DNA of 64,000 bases. It comes from DASTCZ01 sp035308165. GTDB taxonomy: Bacteria > Acidobacteriota > Terriglobia > Acidiferrales > UBA7541. Below, piece after piece: positions 44,656 through 52,515 of this stretch; position 1 is the stretch's first letter, and every line of letters begins with the position of its first letter. The notes under the pieces were generated by a model. That model was not told the origin of the DNA. It searched no databases and saw nothing but the letters and a program-made list of their open reading frames with translations. The position numbers were made by a program, and so were the translations under genes. The stretch is taken from positions 29,961-93,960 of the forward strand of contig DATGHC010000056.1 of NCBI GenBank assembly GCA_035308165.1. The letters run 5' to 3'.

Positions 44656-45113
44656 GCCGCCACCCTCTTCACGATCAACGAAATCGGCAGCCCCACGCAC
44701 ACTATATGCGTAACAATCGCCACAACCGTCTCCGTCCACGAAAACGGTCTCGGCGCCACCAGCGACAACGGCTTCACCATCCAATACATCACCACATAGA
44801 CGATCACTCCATAAATCACGCCGGCAACGATCGCCCGCCGGGTCATGAACTCAATTCTTCGTGATGCCAAATAGAAAACCGTCGCCGCGCAAAAAGCGAT
44901 GAAAAAATGGCACGCCAGCCCCAGCGCCGCAATATCCCAACCACCCTTCAGTGCTTTTGCGCCCAATAACCCCGAGGCGATCCCTCGCAAAATCCTGGCT
45001 GGCGATACTCCTTTGATACCCCACGTGACAAACGCTGCGGTTATGTCCATGCATCCGCAAACCAGCCCCGCCCAAAATATCGCGGCCCCAGCTCGAGATT
45101 CTGTGTGTGCCAT
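44652..45113 (-). CDS. Four-TM membrane protein, possibly YagU/DUF1440-like
   Basis: 153 residues from ATG 45113, which has GAGGAAGGAAAG upstream. It has about four hydrophobic segments, with GLVCGCMDITAAFVTWGIKG at the first, ILRGIASGLLGAKAL between, and a basic C-terminus. The layout resembles YagU-type inner-membrane proteins linked to acid tolerance in E. coli, but the match is by eye only. Convergent with the YceI gene. Confidence 0.75.
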   Translation of the reverse strand: MAHTESRAGAAIFWAGLVCGCMDITAAFVTWGIKGVSPARILRGIASGLLGAKALKGGWDIAALGLACHFFIAFCAATVFYLASRRIEFMTRRAIVAGVIYGVIVYVVMYWMVKPLSLVAPRPFSWTETVVAIVTHIVCVGLPISLIVKRVAA

Positions 45114-45215
45114 CTTTCCTTCCTCGCTTACTCTTATGCTGGCTTTGCTTTCATCCCATTCACCCACGTTTAGCCAACCGCCAATTCCAGCTAACTCCCC
45201 GCCATCTCCGGCCCC

Positions 45216-45245
45216 CTCCGCGTCCTCAGCGCCTCCGCGGTGAAA
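45216..45245. repeat. Dispersed 9-base-period intergenic repeat
   Basis: A run of three near-copies of a 9-base unit (CTCCGCGTC, CTCAGCGCC, TCCGCGGTG) followed by AAA. This form, reminiscent of the 'gcctccgcgtcctcagcg' intergenic elements common in Acidobacteria, lies between two small membrane-protein genes. Confidence 0.35.
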
Positions 45246-45267
45246 AGCTCTTGCCTTTCCTCATCCT

Positions 45268-45489
45268 TCAGTATTTTTTCCTCAAGAAATCCACCACAAG
45301 GTGCCCAATCAGCGCCGCAATCATCGCAATCAGCAAATTCTCCTTCGTAAGGATTTCGCCCAAAGCCCACGCCAATCCCCGATTTCTCCCCGCTCCCGAG
45401 CGCGTGAATTCCCCCATCAATAAGTTGGAATAAAACAGGAACACAATAAACCCCACCTCAATGATCGCTCGCCAGGGCCCCTTCTTCAT
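45268..45489 (-). CDS. Small two-TM membrane protein
   Basis: 73 residues. Two hydrophobic segments (IIEVGFIVFLFYSNLLMG and LLIAMIAALIGHLVVDFL) flank a polar loop and the chain ends in RKKY. No family is recognised. The ribosome site is weak, but codon use and a clean membrane topology suggest it is real. It faces the methyltransferase gene divergently. Confidence 0.65.
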   Translation of the reverse strand: MKKGPWRAIIEVGFIVFLFYSNLLMGEFTRSGAGRNRGLAWALGEILTKENLLIAMIAALIGHLVVDFLRKKY

Positions 45490-45607
45490 GCCGGGAATGA
45501 TAACAAATCAATGCCATTCCCCAACAAATTGCTGTGAGTTAGAATCCCTTCGCAAACACGACCGGCGAATATCTTCGAAGCCGTCGACAAATTAAAGAGA
45601 GGAAATC

Positions 45608-46405
45608 ATGGACACATTCGAAGCCTTCAAAACCGCGCAGAAACAGGGCTGGGCGCACTTCGCACCACTGGAAATGGTTACCATGATGCCCGCCGCGCAG
45701 CTCGTCAAGTTTTCCGGTGTGAAGCCCAGCCTTCAGGTCCTCGACGTGGCCTGCGGCACCGGCGTGGTCTCTGTCACCGCTGCACGGATGGGCGCGAAAG
45801 TCACCGCCCTTGACTTAACCCCCGAGCTCCTTGAGCGCGCCCGCTCCAACTCCCAGATTGCCGGAGTCGCAGTGGACTGGCGGGAAGGCGACGTCGAAAA
45901 ATTGCCCTTCAACGACGCCTCCTTCGACGTCGTCCTAAGTCAATTTGGCCACATCTTCGCACCCAGGCCGGCTCTCGCCTTGTCCGAGATGCTGCGCGTT
46001 CTCAAACCCGGCGGTACCATCGCATTTTCCACTTGGCCACCGGACCTGCTGGTTGGTCGCATGTTCCGCCTGACCGCGAGTTACATGCCTCCTTTGCCAC
46101 CCGGCATATCGTCACCGGTGGAATGGGGAGACCAAAACATCATTCGCCAACGCCTCGGCGCCGCAGTCAAAGACATTAGCTTTGAGCGCGGTTCTGTACG
46201 CGCCCCGGCGCTCAGCGTGCAGCACTATCGCTCCCTCACTGAAAAGACTGCCGGCCCCATGATCAGACTCGTGGAGAATCTCAGCGCCAACGATCCGGCC
46301 AAGCTGGAAGCTTTCCGTCGCGAGTACGATACCCTTGCTGCGGAGTATTTCCGTGAAAACTTCATGCAGCAAGAATATCTGATGACCCGCGCCACCAAGC
46401 TCTAA
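45608..46405 (+). CDS. Class I SAM-dependent methyltransferase (UbiE-like)
   Basis: 265 residues, ATG 45608 behind AGAGAGGAAA. Rossmann-type methyltransferase: motif I VLDVACGTGVVS, then VTALDLTPELLERAR, VDWREGDVEKLPFND and FDVVLSQFGHIF, with MLRVLKPGGTIAFSTW after them. This is the UbiE/COQ5-like pattern. The C-terminal helical part is variable. The substrate cannot be read from sequence; neighbours give no pathway. Confidence 0.9.
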   Translation: MDTFEAFKTAQKQGWAHFAPLEMVTMMPAAQLVKFSGVKPSLQVLDVACGTGVVSVTAARMGAKVTALDLTPELLERARSNSQIAGVAVDWREGDVEKLPFNDASFDVVLSQFGHIFAPRPALALSEMLRVLKPGGTIAFSTWPPDLLVGRMFRLTASYMPPLPPGISSPVEWGDQNIIRQRLGAAVKDISFERGSVRAPALSVQHYRSLTEKTAGPMIRLVENLSANDPAKLEAFRREYDTLAAEYFRENFMQQEYLMTRATKL

Positions 46406-46701
46406 TAGGGAAAGGGGATCGGCCGGGTCGTTTTCGTCGCTTCTCCCGCGAACAGTTATGGTTCTGCCTCTGTTCTTGCAGTTTTGATGTTCCATCTGTC
46501 CCTGACCCTGCGGGGCGCTCGCCTCTATTAGTCAATCAGGAATTCATCGACACGTGTTTACTGAGAAGCTTATTTTGTGCCCGCGTGTTTATTGTTATCT
46601 TGGGCACCAAACGCCCCCGTCCTATTGTCCGTTGGAAATATTCTTTCCTAACCTGATTGCAGTCGTAGAAGTGTTTAACGAATCCCAAAGGAGAATCGAT
46701 C
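46406..46701. other. Intergenic upstream of the pilin-like cluster
   Basis: Almost 300 bases with AT-rich stretches; probably the promoter region of the downstream cluster. No clear -35/-10 pair or RNA gene stood out. Confidence 0.35.
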
Positions 46702-47322
46702 GTGACCACTAAATTCCGGTCTGTACTTGGGCTGGCACTGCTCTTGGTGCTGGTGCAGATCGCTACCATACCTCCAGCAGCCGCTCAGGCGGTGAATTCA
46801 AACTCAGGAACAGTAACCCTGAATGCTACATTAGGTGAATCCCTCACCGTAAGTGTGACCAGCGGAAATGTTGTCAACTTCACGTTGGCATCGAACACCG
46901 CGGTCAATGCGGGCAGCGGACCCACTGTTGTAACGACGGTTTGGGTTCTGAAACCTGGCCGCACGCAGGTCACTGTTTGGGCTTGGGTGGCCAATACGGC
47001 CGCTGCACTTACTGGAACCGGTGGGGCACCTGCCACCATCCCAGCTAGCGCCGTTTCCATTACCACTACTGCAGGACTCAATGCTCCTGCGGTTGCCAAT
47101 GGAGCCCTCAATACCACTCTCAGTGGCGCAGCAGGCGCCCCGGCATTCATCACTGCTGGCGGTTCCGGCTTGAACTTTGCCACTAAGGCCATAACGGGCC
47201 TCAACAAGGCCAGCTTGATTGGTGCGTCTCTCGCTTGGAATATTGACACCACGATTGTCCCCCAACTGCCGGCAGACACCTACACCGGTACGGTAAATAT
47301 TCAAGCCCAAGCCACACCATAA
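46702..47322 (+). CDS. Secreted pilin-like protein 1
   Basis: 206 residues, start GTG 46702 behind AAAGGAG at 9 bases. A signal peptide (VLGLALLLVLVQIATIPPAAAQA) is followed by a cysteine-free, Thr/Ala/Val-rich beta protein. It opens with an alternating strand (SGTVTLNATLGESLTVSVTS) and ends in LPADTYTGTVNIQAQATP. That final strand resembles the last strand of fimbrial subunits and of DUF4402/spore-coat-U type proteins. The middle has WVLKPGRTQVTVWAWV and APAFITAGGSGLNFATKA. It is about 65% identical by eye to the next protein. Read as the structural subunit of a surface fibre; no named family recognised. Confidence 0.75.
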   Translation: MTTKFRSVLGLALLLVLVQIATIPPAAAQAVNSNSGTVTLNATLGESLTVSVTSGNVVNFTLASNTAVNAGSGPTVVTTVWVLKPGRTQVTVWAWVANTAAALTGTGGAPATIPASAVSITTTAGLNAPAVANGALNTTLSGAAGAPAFITAGGSGLNFATKAITGLNKASLIGASLAWNIDTTIVPQLPADTYTGTVNIQAQATP

Positions 47323-47342
47323 ACAGTTAAAATAGTGGTCCC

Positions 47343-48002
47343 ATGCCCCTAGGTAAACTATGCATTCATTGGCGAAAAGGCCCACGCGCCGGGAGACTTC
47401 CCATCCCGGCCACGGGCCTTTTGCTGATGTTTGCTCTTCTGGTTTTCCCAGGGTCCGCCCACGCTCAAGCCCGGATTTCAAACGCCGGAACCGTGACGCT
47501 CAACGCCACGATGTCGGAATCTCTTTCTGTGGGCGTTACCAGCGGAAACATCGTTGATTTTAATTTGCTCCCCAATACCGCCGCCAATCCTGGCAATGTG
47601 CCCTCTGTTATTACCACCTCATGGGTACTCAAGCCGGGCCGCACCTCTGTCACCGTGTGGGCTTGGGTTCCAAACAGGGGCGCGGCGCTGACCGGCGCGG
47701 GTCCCGGCGGTCAGTTAATTCCAGCACGAGCCGTTTCCATCACCACCACGCCGGGGCTCAACGCTCCCTTGGTTGCCAGCGGAGCACTCAATGCAACCCG
47801 GGGTGGTCGAGGGGGTGCTCCCGCATTCATAACCGCCGGGGGCTCCGGCCTGAATTTTGCAACCAAGGCCATTACGCCTGCCAACAGGATTAGCGTGATC
47901 AGCGCATCGCTGGCCTGGAACATCAATACAACGGTAAGGCCCCGGTTGCAGGCGGATACGTATACTGGCACCGTAAATATTCAAGCCGAAGCCACACCCT
48001 GA
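47343..48002 (+). CDS. Secreted pilin-like protein 2 (paralogue of the preceding)
   Basis: 219 residues. A longer basic n-region and signal peptide (LLLMFALLVFPGSAHAQA) precede the same domain as its neighbour: GTVTLNATMSESLSVGVTSG, SWVLKPGRTSVTVWAWV, GAPAFITAGGSGLNFATKA, and the terminal ADTYTGTVNIQAEATP. Differences are concentrated in the loops, including an RGGRGG insertion, making this copy more basic. It is 20 bases downstream of its paralogue and 30 bases before the chaperone-like gene. Tandem duplication with divergence suggests major and minor (or tip) subunits. The ribosome site is weak, so translation may depend on coupling. Confidence 0.75.
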   Translation: MPLGKLCIHWRKGPRAGRLPIPATGLLLMFALLVFPGSAHAQARISNAGTVTLNATMSESLSVGVTSGNIVDFNLLPNTAANPGNVPSVITTSWVLKPGRTSVTVWAWVPNRGAALTGAGPGGQLIPARAVSITTTPGLNAPLVASGALNATRGGRGGAPAFITAGGSGLNFATKAITPANRISVISASLAWNINTTVRPRLQADTYTGTVNIQAEATP

Positions 48003-48032
48003 GCCGTGCACAAACCTATGAGGATCGCAGCA

Positions 48033-48785
48033 ATGAGTATTCAGTCGGGAATCTGGTCACGGGCACGCAGATGCTCATTTAGGACCTCCTGCATTTGCCT
48101 GCTCCTGGCGTCAGCTTTGCCTCTCGCCGCGCAAACCGTCCGGCCGGTCATTGACGAAAACATTGTGAAGGGCCCGGGCAAGAAAGCCAGCGGACGGATT
48201 GAATACGTCAATGACACCCTGCAAACGCTCAGCGTCGTACTGGATACACGAACCTTCACCGTTTCCGATACCGGCGAAATCACCTACGGGCCGCTGGATC
48301 CCAATATGCACATAAAATATTCCGCCAGCAGTTTTCAGATTCCGCCCAAACAAAGCTACTACGTTTTTTATGAAGCCTCGGCCGACGTGATCCCGTCCTG
48401 GTGTGTGGTCTACGCCACCTTTGGTGGTTTCAAAGAGAAGACTCCGCAGGGATTTAACATCCAAGTCCTCTTGCCGCACACGATTTACCTCTTGCCCAGG
48501 GAAAGCGTTAAAAAAGATGAGCTAGTCGTCAAGGTTGCCGAGTATCACGCCAACGACAAGAAAGTCGTGGTCCGCGTTGAGAATACCGGTTCAGCATTTG
48601 GCCGGGTGCTCGAGGCGGACGTCAGCTCAGGCAGAGATCGCTCGACCTTGAACGGTTTCCCTGTTTTCCCTCACCGCGAAAGGGAAGTGGAAATTCCTTG
48701 GACCTCATCCGATGTCCCTTCCAAAGTCGTTTTGCACCTTGAACATTTTCAGCTGGAACAGAAAATAGGAAGCGAAATCCACTGA
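48033..48785 (+). CDS. PapD-like periplasmic chaperone homologue
   Basis: About 250 residues from ATG 48033, chosen for the GAGG 9 bases upstream; GTG 48006 and ATG 48018 are alternatives. The signal peptide ends near LPLAAQ. Two Ig-like parts follow. The first has VNDTLQTLSVVLDTRTF and SASSFQIPPKQSYYVFYEA, close to the PapD-type pattern of an edge strand followed by a [FY]-x-[IL]-PP strand. The second has KKVVVRVENTGSAFGRVLEA and ends LEHFQLEQKIG. Fimbrial chaperones hold subunits by donating a strand. The match is by fold pattern, not by close identity. Last but one gene of the cluster; the barrel gene follows after 19 bases. Confidence 0.65.
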   Translation: MSIQSGIWSRARRCSFRTSCICLLLASALPLAAQTVRPVIDENIVKGPGKKASGRIEYVNDTLQTLSVVLDTRTFTVSDTGEITYGPLDPNMHIKYSASSFQIPPKQSYYVFYEASADVIPSWCVVYATFGGFKEKTPQGFNIQVLLPHTIYLLPRESVKKDELVVKVAEYHANDKKVVVRVENTGSAFGRVLEADVSSGRDRSTLNGFPVFPHREREVEIPWTSSDVPSKVVLHLEHFQLEQKIGSEIH

Positions 48786-48804
48786 AAATGCTTTCAGGAA
48801 ATTG

Positions 48805-50466
48805 ATGGGCGGCATGACCCGCCGCGCCAATTCGCCGGTTACCCTGCTGTCGGCCTTCTTACTTCTAGGCTGCTTCCTGCTGCTGTGTCCGGACTCATCG
48901 CAGGCTCAACTAATCAGAATCGAAGCCGGCGTTTCCGACATTTTGCCTTCTCAGGGCGGCTCCATTAGTTTCCAGGGTCCAAATTATGATGGTTACATCG
49001 GTGCTGGCGACATCAATGGAGTATTTCGTTTCGGCACCTTTTTCAAGACCACTTTGGGGGGTTACAAACTCACCGTGGGCGATCAATCCATCGCCATCGG
49101 CCTGCCCACTGATATTTTCAGTGCCGACCAATATTTTCTGGCTCGCGGCGTCGGTGTCACCACTGAACGGAGTGGAATAAAGATTTTCGCATACGCCGGA
49201 ACCACTGCACTTGGATTTGGCTCTCAGTTTTTCCAGGCGGCACAGTCGCAGGTGCCCGTGGGTATGATTTTTTTGGAGATTCCGCTTTCTGATAAGCTCA
49301 CTCTCTACTCGCGAAATGTCGGTTCCAGGCAGCAGACCTCCATCCAGAGTTTGGATTGGCACCCCTACAAGTGGTTCAAAACTGCGGTCTCGGGAGGGAT
49401 TGGCTCCAACCAACCCTATTTCGCCACGACTCTCGAAGCCGACCGTGGCTGGCTCGATGTCAAGGCCGCCTACATTCAAGCGGGTGATCGTTTTCGCCGG
49501 CTCACCACTCCTTCCGTCTACTCCACCGAGGCCGATGGTGGAAATATCCTGGTCACCGTCAAGCCTTACTCCAGCATCGTGTTCACTGCCGGACATCAAA
49601 ACTTTCTTGCGCCGCAGGGCACCGACTTGAACACTCCCTTCCAGCGCGCCAGCGTTGACCAGCTGCAAACTGGTTTCGATATTGCTCGTTTCCGCCTGGG
49701 CGCCGGCATATTCCAATCGCACGCGCTAAACGGACGCAACGTCGCCGATGGTTTCTCGGTTGAGCACCAAATCACTCGCCACGTAGATGCCAGCGCGAAT
49801 TATTATCAGACCCTCTCCGGCCCGCGGCCGCACTCCAGCAATCTTTCCGGAAACATCCGGGAAACCATTTCTCCCAAGCTGACCCTCCTCCAGGTAATCA
49901 ACCACACTCAGGGAAACACAACGGTGCTCTTTGGCGGGAGCTATACCACCAATCGCATTGCGGTCAACGTGGACTACCAGACTCTTTACATGCCCTTCCT
50001 AGCCAACCCCCTGGTCAGCGGCTTAAACATTTCTCTGCAATTGAGATTGTTCGGCAACTTCCAGGTCAATGGCCAGACATTCCGGTCTCAAGACGGCCGC
50101 CTGCGCTACTCCGCGGGCGCTAGCACCCTCCTGACTCCCCATTCTCACGGGGGAGGCGAAAACCAGGGTCTTAAATTGCCCAAGTATGTAGTTCAGGGGC
50201 ATGTGCGGGATGAAAGAGGCGCTCCCATTTCCGGTGCCGCCATCCGCATCGGCGATGATGTTGTGTACTCGAACTCCGACGGTGAATTTATTCTGCGCGA
50301 GAAAAAGACCGGCCCTTACCCTCTAGCAGTAGTATTTGAGCAATTCATGAATCCTCTTCAATTTCGAGTGGTGACGGCGCCGCCAACGGTGACCGCAACC
50401 TCCGAAGGTTCGGCACTCGATGTTCTGATCGTCCTGACGCCATCCCTCCTCCGCAAGCAACCCTGA
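48805..50466 (+). CDS. Outer-membrane barrel with usher-like C-terminal domain
   Basis: About 553 residues from ATG 48805; AGGAA lies just upstream, and the TTG at 48802 extends the frame by one residue. The signal peptide ends near SSQAQ. Residues about 40-460 alternate polar and hydrophobic short strands with frequent aromatic ends, as in a beta barrel of roughly 18-20 strands. The last 90 residues (KYVVQGHVRDERGAPISGAA, RIGDDVVYSNSDGEFILREK) form a carboxypeptidase-regulatory/usher-C-terminal-like beta sandwich. Classical ushers are about 800 residues with a plug and N-terminal domain; this one is smaller and lacks an evident plug. It closes the pilin-chaperone cluster, so a secretion or anchoring pore is plausible. 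Confidence 0.7.
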   Translation: MGGMTRRANSPVTLLSAFLLLGCFLLLCPDSSQAQLIRIEAGVSDILPSQGGSISFQGPNYDGYIGAGDINGVFRFGTFFKTTLGGYKLTVGDQSIAIGLPTDIFSADQYFLARGVGVTTERSGIKIFAYAGTTALGFGSQFFQAAQSQVPVGMIFLEIPLSDKLTLYSRNVGSRQQTSIQSLDWHPYKWFKTAVSGGIGSNQPYFATTLEADRGWLDVKAAYIQAGDRFRRLTTPSVYSTEADGGNILVTVKPYSSIVFTAGHQNFLAPQGTDLNTPFQRASVDQLQTGFDIARFRLGAGIFQSHALNGRNVADGFSVEHQITRHVDASANYYQTLSGPRPHSSNLSGNIRETISPKLTLLQVINHTQGNTTVLFGGSYTTNRIAVNVDYQTLYMPFLANPLVSGLNISLQLRLFGNFQVNGQTFRSQDGRLRYSAGASTLLTPHSHGGGENQGLKLPKYVVQGHVRDERGAPISGAAIRIGDDVVYSNSDGEFILREKKTGPYPLAVVFEQFMNPLQFRVVTAPPTVTATSEGSALDVLIVLTPSLLRKQP

Positions 50467-50659
50467 TTCAAGCATTCGGTTCGGAGACCCTGTTTCTTTC
50501 GCCGCCCAGAGAACCTGCCTCTTCCTAATGTCATCTGAGCTTGGAAAGACAATGTGCAATTTCCGTGCAGCGCCAGCGTTCTCAGTTTCTCTGTGGGGAG
50601 GGTGCTCAAGCCCCTGGTGACGATTGTGACTCCTACCAAACCCAGTGCATAATCGACAA

Positions 50660-51034
50660 ATGCGATTGAACCGGAAGACCCCAAAGAACTTTGAGGACTA
50701 CGCGGCGAACTATCCGATGCAAGTGCGGCAAATGTTGACCAAGGTTCGCCAAACCATAAAGAAAGCCGCGCCATCCGCTAAGGAAAGAATTAGCTACGGA
50801 ATGCCTGCGTACAACTTAGATGGAATTCTGGTCTGGTTCGCCGCGCACCAAAGCCACATCGGGTTCTATCCGCGCAAGTCAGCCATCATCGCCTTCAAAA
50901 AGGAGCTTGCCCCTTACAAACAAGCCAAAGGTTCAGTTCAATTTCCATTTGACAAGCCCCTCCCTCTATCCCTCATAACCCGCATGGTAAAGTTCCGCAT
51001 GAAAGAGAATCGAATCAAGAAGAACAGGAAATGA
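50660..51034 (+). CDS. DUF1801-family protein (YdhG-like)
   Basis: 124 residues. The DUF1801 pattern is clear: FEDYAANYPMQVRQMLTKVR, ERISYGMPAYNLDGILVWFA, HIGFYPRKSAIIAFKKEL and KGSVQFPFDKPLPLSLITRM. Relatives include the frataxin-like iron-chaperone family of Bacillus (Fra/YdhG), so iron-related or uncharacterised roles are both possible. The start ATG 50660 is chosen over GTG 50645; neither has a good ribosome site. It stands alone and its composition is more AT-rich than its neighbours. Confidence 0.8.
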   Translation: MRLNRKTPKNFEDYAANYPMQVRQMLTKVRQTIKKAAPSAKERISYGMPAYNLDGILVWFAAHQSHIGFYPRKSAIIAFKKELAPYKQAKGSVQFPFDKPLPLSLITRMVKFRMKENRIKKNRK

Positions 51035-51572
51035 CTACAGACCCAGTTTCCGGAGTCACTCCTTCGCGCTCTCAGTGTCCTTTGTGGTACGAATTGTTGC
51101 CGGCCACATTCCAAGCATTCGAACACGAACCGACTAAAGGATTCTCACCATCGCAAAAATATTTTTTCGATTTTCCATACTTAGTTCTTGACATCATTCT
51201 TTCCTCTTGGGAAAATTAATCGGCTTAGGCGTTATTTAATTAGAAGGGTATGTGGAACAACTTCGTCCTTGTCGTATCGGATCTCACGTAATGGGCAACC
51301 TGCACGACCCCTTCATTAGGCTCAGGTTTCTGTAAGCTATTTAGAATGAGTATTTTGAATCAAGAGTCCTAAGTCCTTTAGAATGAAATTCATTGGACGA
51401 TGCTCACCGATAACCCATTTAGATTGATATTCTTAACAAAATGATGGGGGAGGGGGTGGCCGCACACACACGATGCCGAAGGTTTCAACCCTCGTGATGG
51501 CGCCTGACGTCTACTACACAGTCCGACAAACGGACCGACACTAGGATCCAATGGATCTGAATGAGAATTGTT
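51035..51572. other. AT-richer intergenic region, no gene supported
   Basis: About 540 bases of lower GC than the surroundings. A 62-codon frame starting in the DUF1801 stop (ATGA at 51031) has no family features. No repeat, RNA gene or remnant was recognised. The composition shift with DUF1801 hints at transferred DNA. Confidence 0.35.
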
Positions 51573-52427
51573 CTACAACTTCTCGATGGAAATCGACCCG
51601 TCACCGCTGCGAATCGTCAACGATTCGCCTCCATTATTCAGTTTCCCGCGAACGGAGTTGCGGCCCCAGGTTCCGTTCATGGTAACGGGCATGTTCACAG
51701 AAATCCGCCCATCGCCTGTGTGGGCGTCAAGTTCCGCACCAAAATCATTGGGCACCGCCAGCGTCACGCGCCCATCGCCTGTGCGAATGCTCCACGGCGC
51801 GGCCATCCGCGATCCGGACTCCGCGGCCACCTGAATGTGTCCGTCGCCGGAATGAACCTCGAGGTGATCAAATTTCCCTCGAACGTCAACGTGCCCATCA
51901 CCCGTATCGGCAGTCAGTGCGCCTTCCAGCATCGATCCTTCGATGTTGCCGTCGCCGGTGTGCAGCCGTAATGTCCCATGCAGGTTGTCGGTGCGCAGGG
52001 TGCCGTCCCCGGTGTCCAGGCGCAAATTGCCGGTGATGTCCCTCGCGTTGATGTGCCCGTCTCCCGTATGGAGATCCATGTCGGTTTCGCGCGGAACTGT
52101 CAATTCCACGTGGACCGACCGGCCATTGTTGTTGAAGCTGATCCAACCGTGAACTCGAGGCACACGCACTTCGATTTCAACGCTGTCGCCGTTCTGGTGC
52201 TCAGTGATGGTTACCTCGGAGGGATCGATCCGCCAGCGACTCGTCTCCACGCGCGCGGAAATCTCCTTTCCCTCTCGGGAACTGATGTCCATGCTTCCAT
52301 CGTTGGTGTAGAAGCGGAATTGAGCGTGACCCGAGATGGTATAGGACTTGTGCCACTCATCGGCTTGCGCGGGAACAGATATCGCCGCGGCCGCAAGGAT
52401 CGCCACTGCAAACAGGCTCTTACGCAT
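51573..52427 (-). CDS. Exported DUF4097-type beta-solenoid protein
   Basis: 284 residues. The signal peptide MRKSLFAVAILAAAAISVP ends near AQAD. After an N-terminal beta domain, residues about 115-280 form a repetitive right-handed solenoid. Eight [TS]GDG motifs occur, the first five at about 20-residue spacing (HTGDGH, DTGDGT, HTGDGN, DTGDGH, HSGDGH), then RTGDGR, HTGDGR and RSGDGS. This is the DUF4097/adhesin-like repeat. The role is unknown; the regular Asp-Gly turns could bind metal ions. Many acidobacterial relatives are exported and paired with anti-sigma systems, none of which is seen here. Confidence 0.88.
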   Translation of the reverse strand: MRKSLFAVAILAAAAISVPAQADEWHKSYTISGHAQFRFYTNDGSMDISSREGKEISARVETSRWRIDPSEVTITEHQNGDSVEIEVRVPRVHGWISFNNNGRSVHVELTVPRETDMDLHTGDGHINARDITGNLRLDTGDGTLRTDNLHGTLRLHTGDGNIEGSMLEGALTADTGDGHVDVRGKFDHLEVHSGDGHIQVAAESGSRMAAPWSIRTGDGRVTLAVPNDFGAELDAHTGDGRISVNMPVTMNGTWGRNSVRGKLNNGGESLTIRSGDGSISIEKL

Positions 52428-52515
52428 CGAAGGCCTCCGTAGTTCTAAGGATATATACGCCTCAACCCCGGTTTCTGTTCCTTGGATTCCTTAGACGCGG
52501 TGACAGCCCCACATG

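Noticed and set aside
51031..51219. 62-codon frame overlapping the DUF1801 stop by ATGA
   Set aside because: Overlap hints at coupling, but the sequence has no family features or stable pattern and lies in an AT-rich gap; not enough to call.
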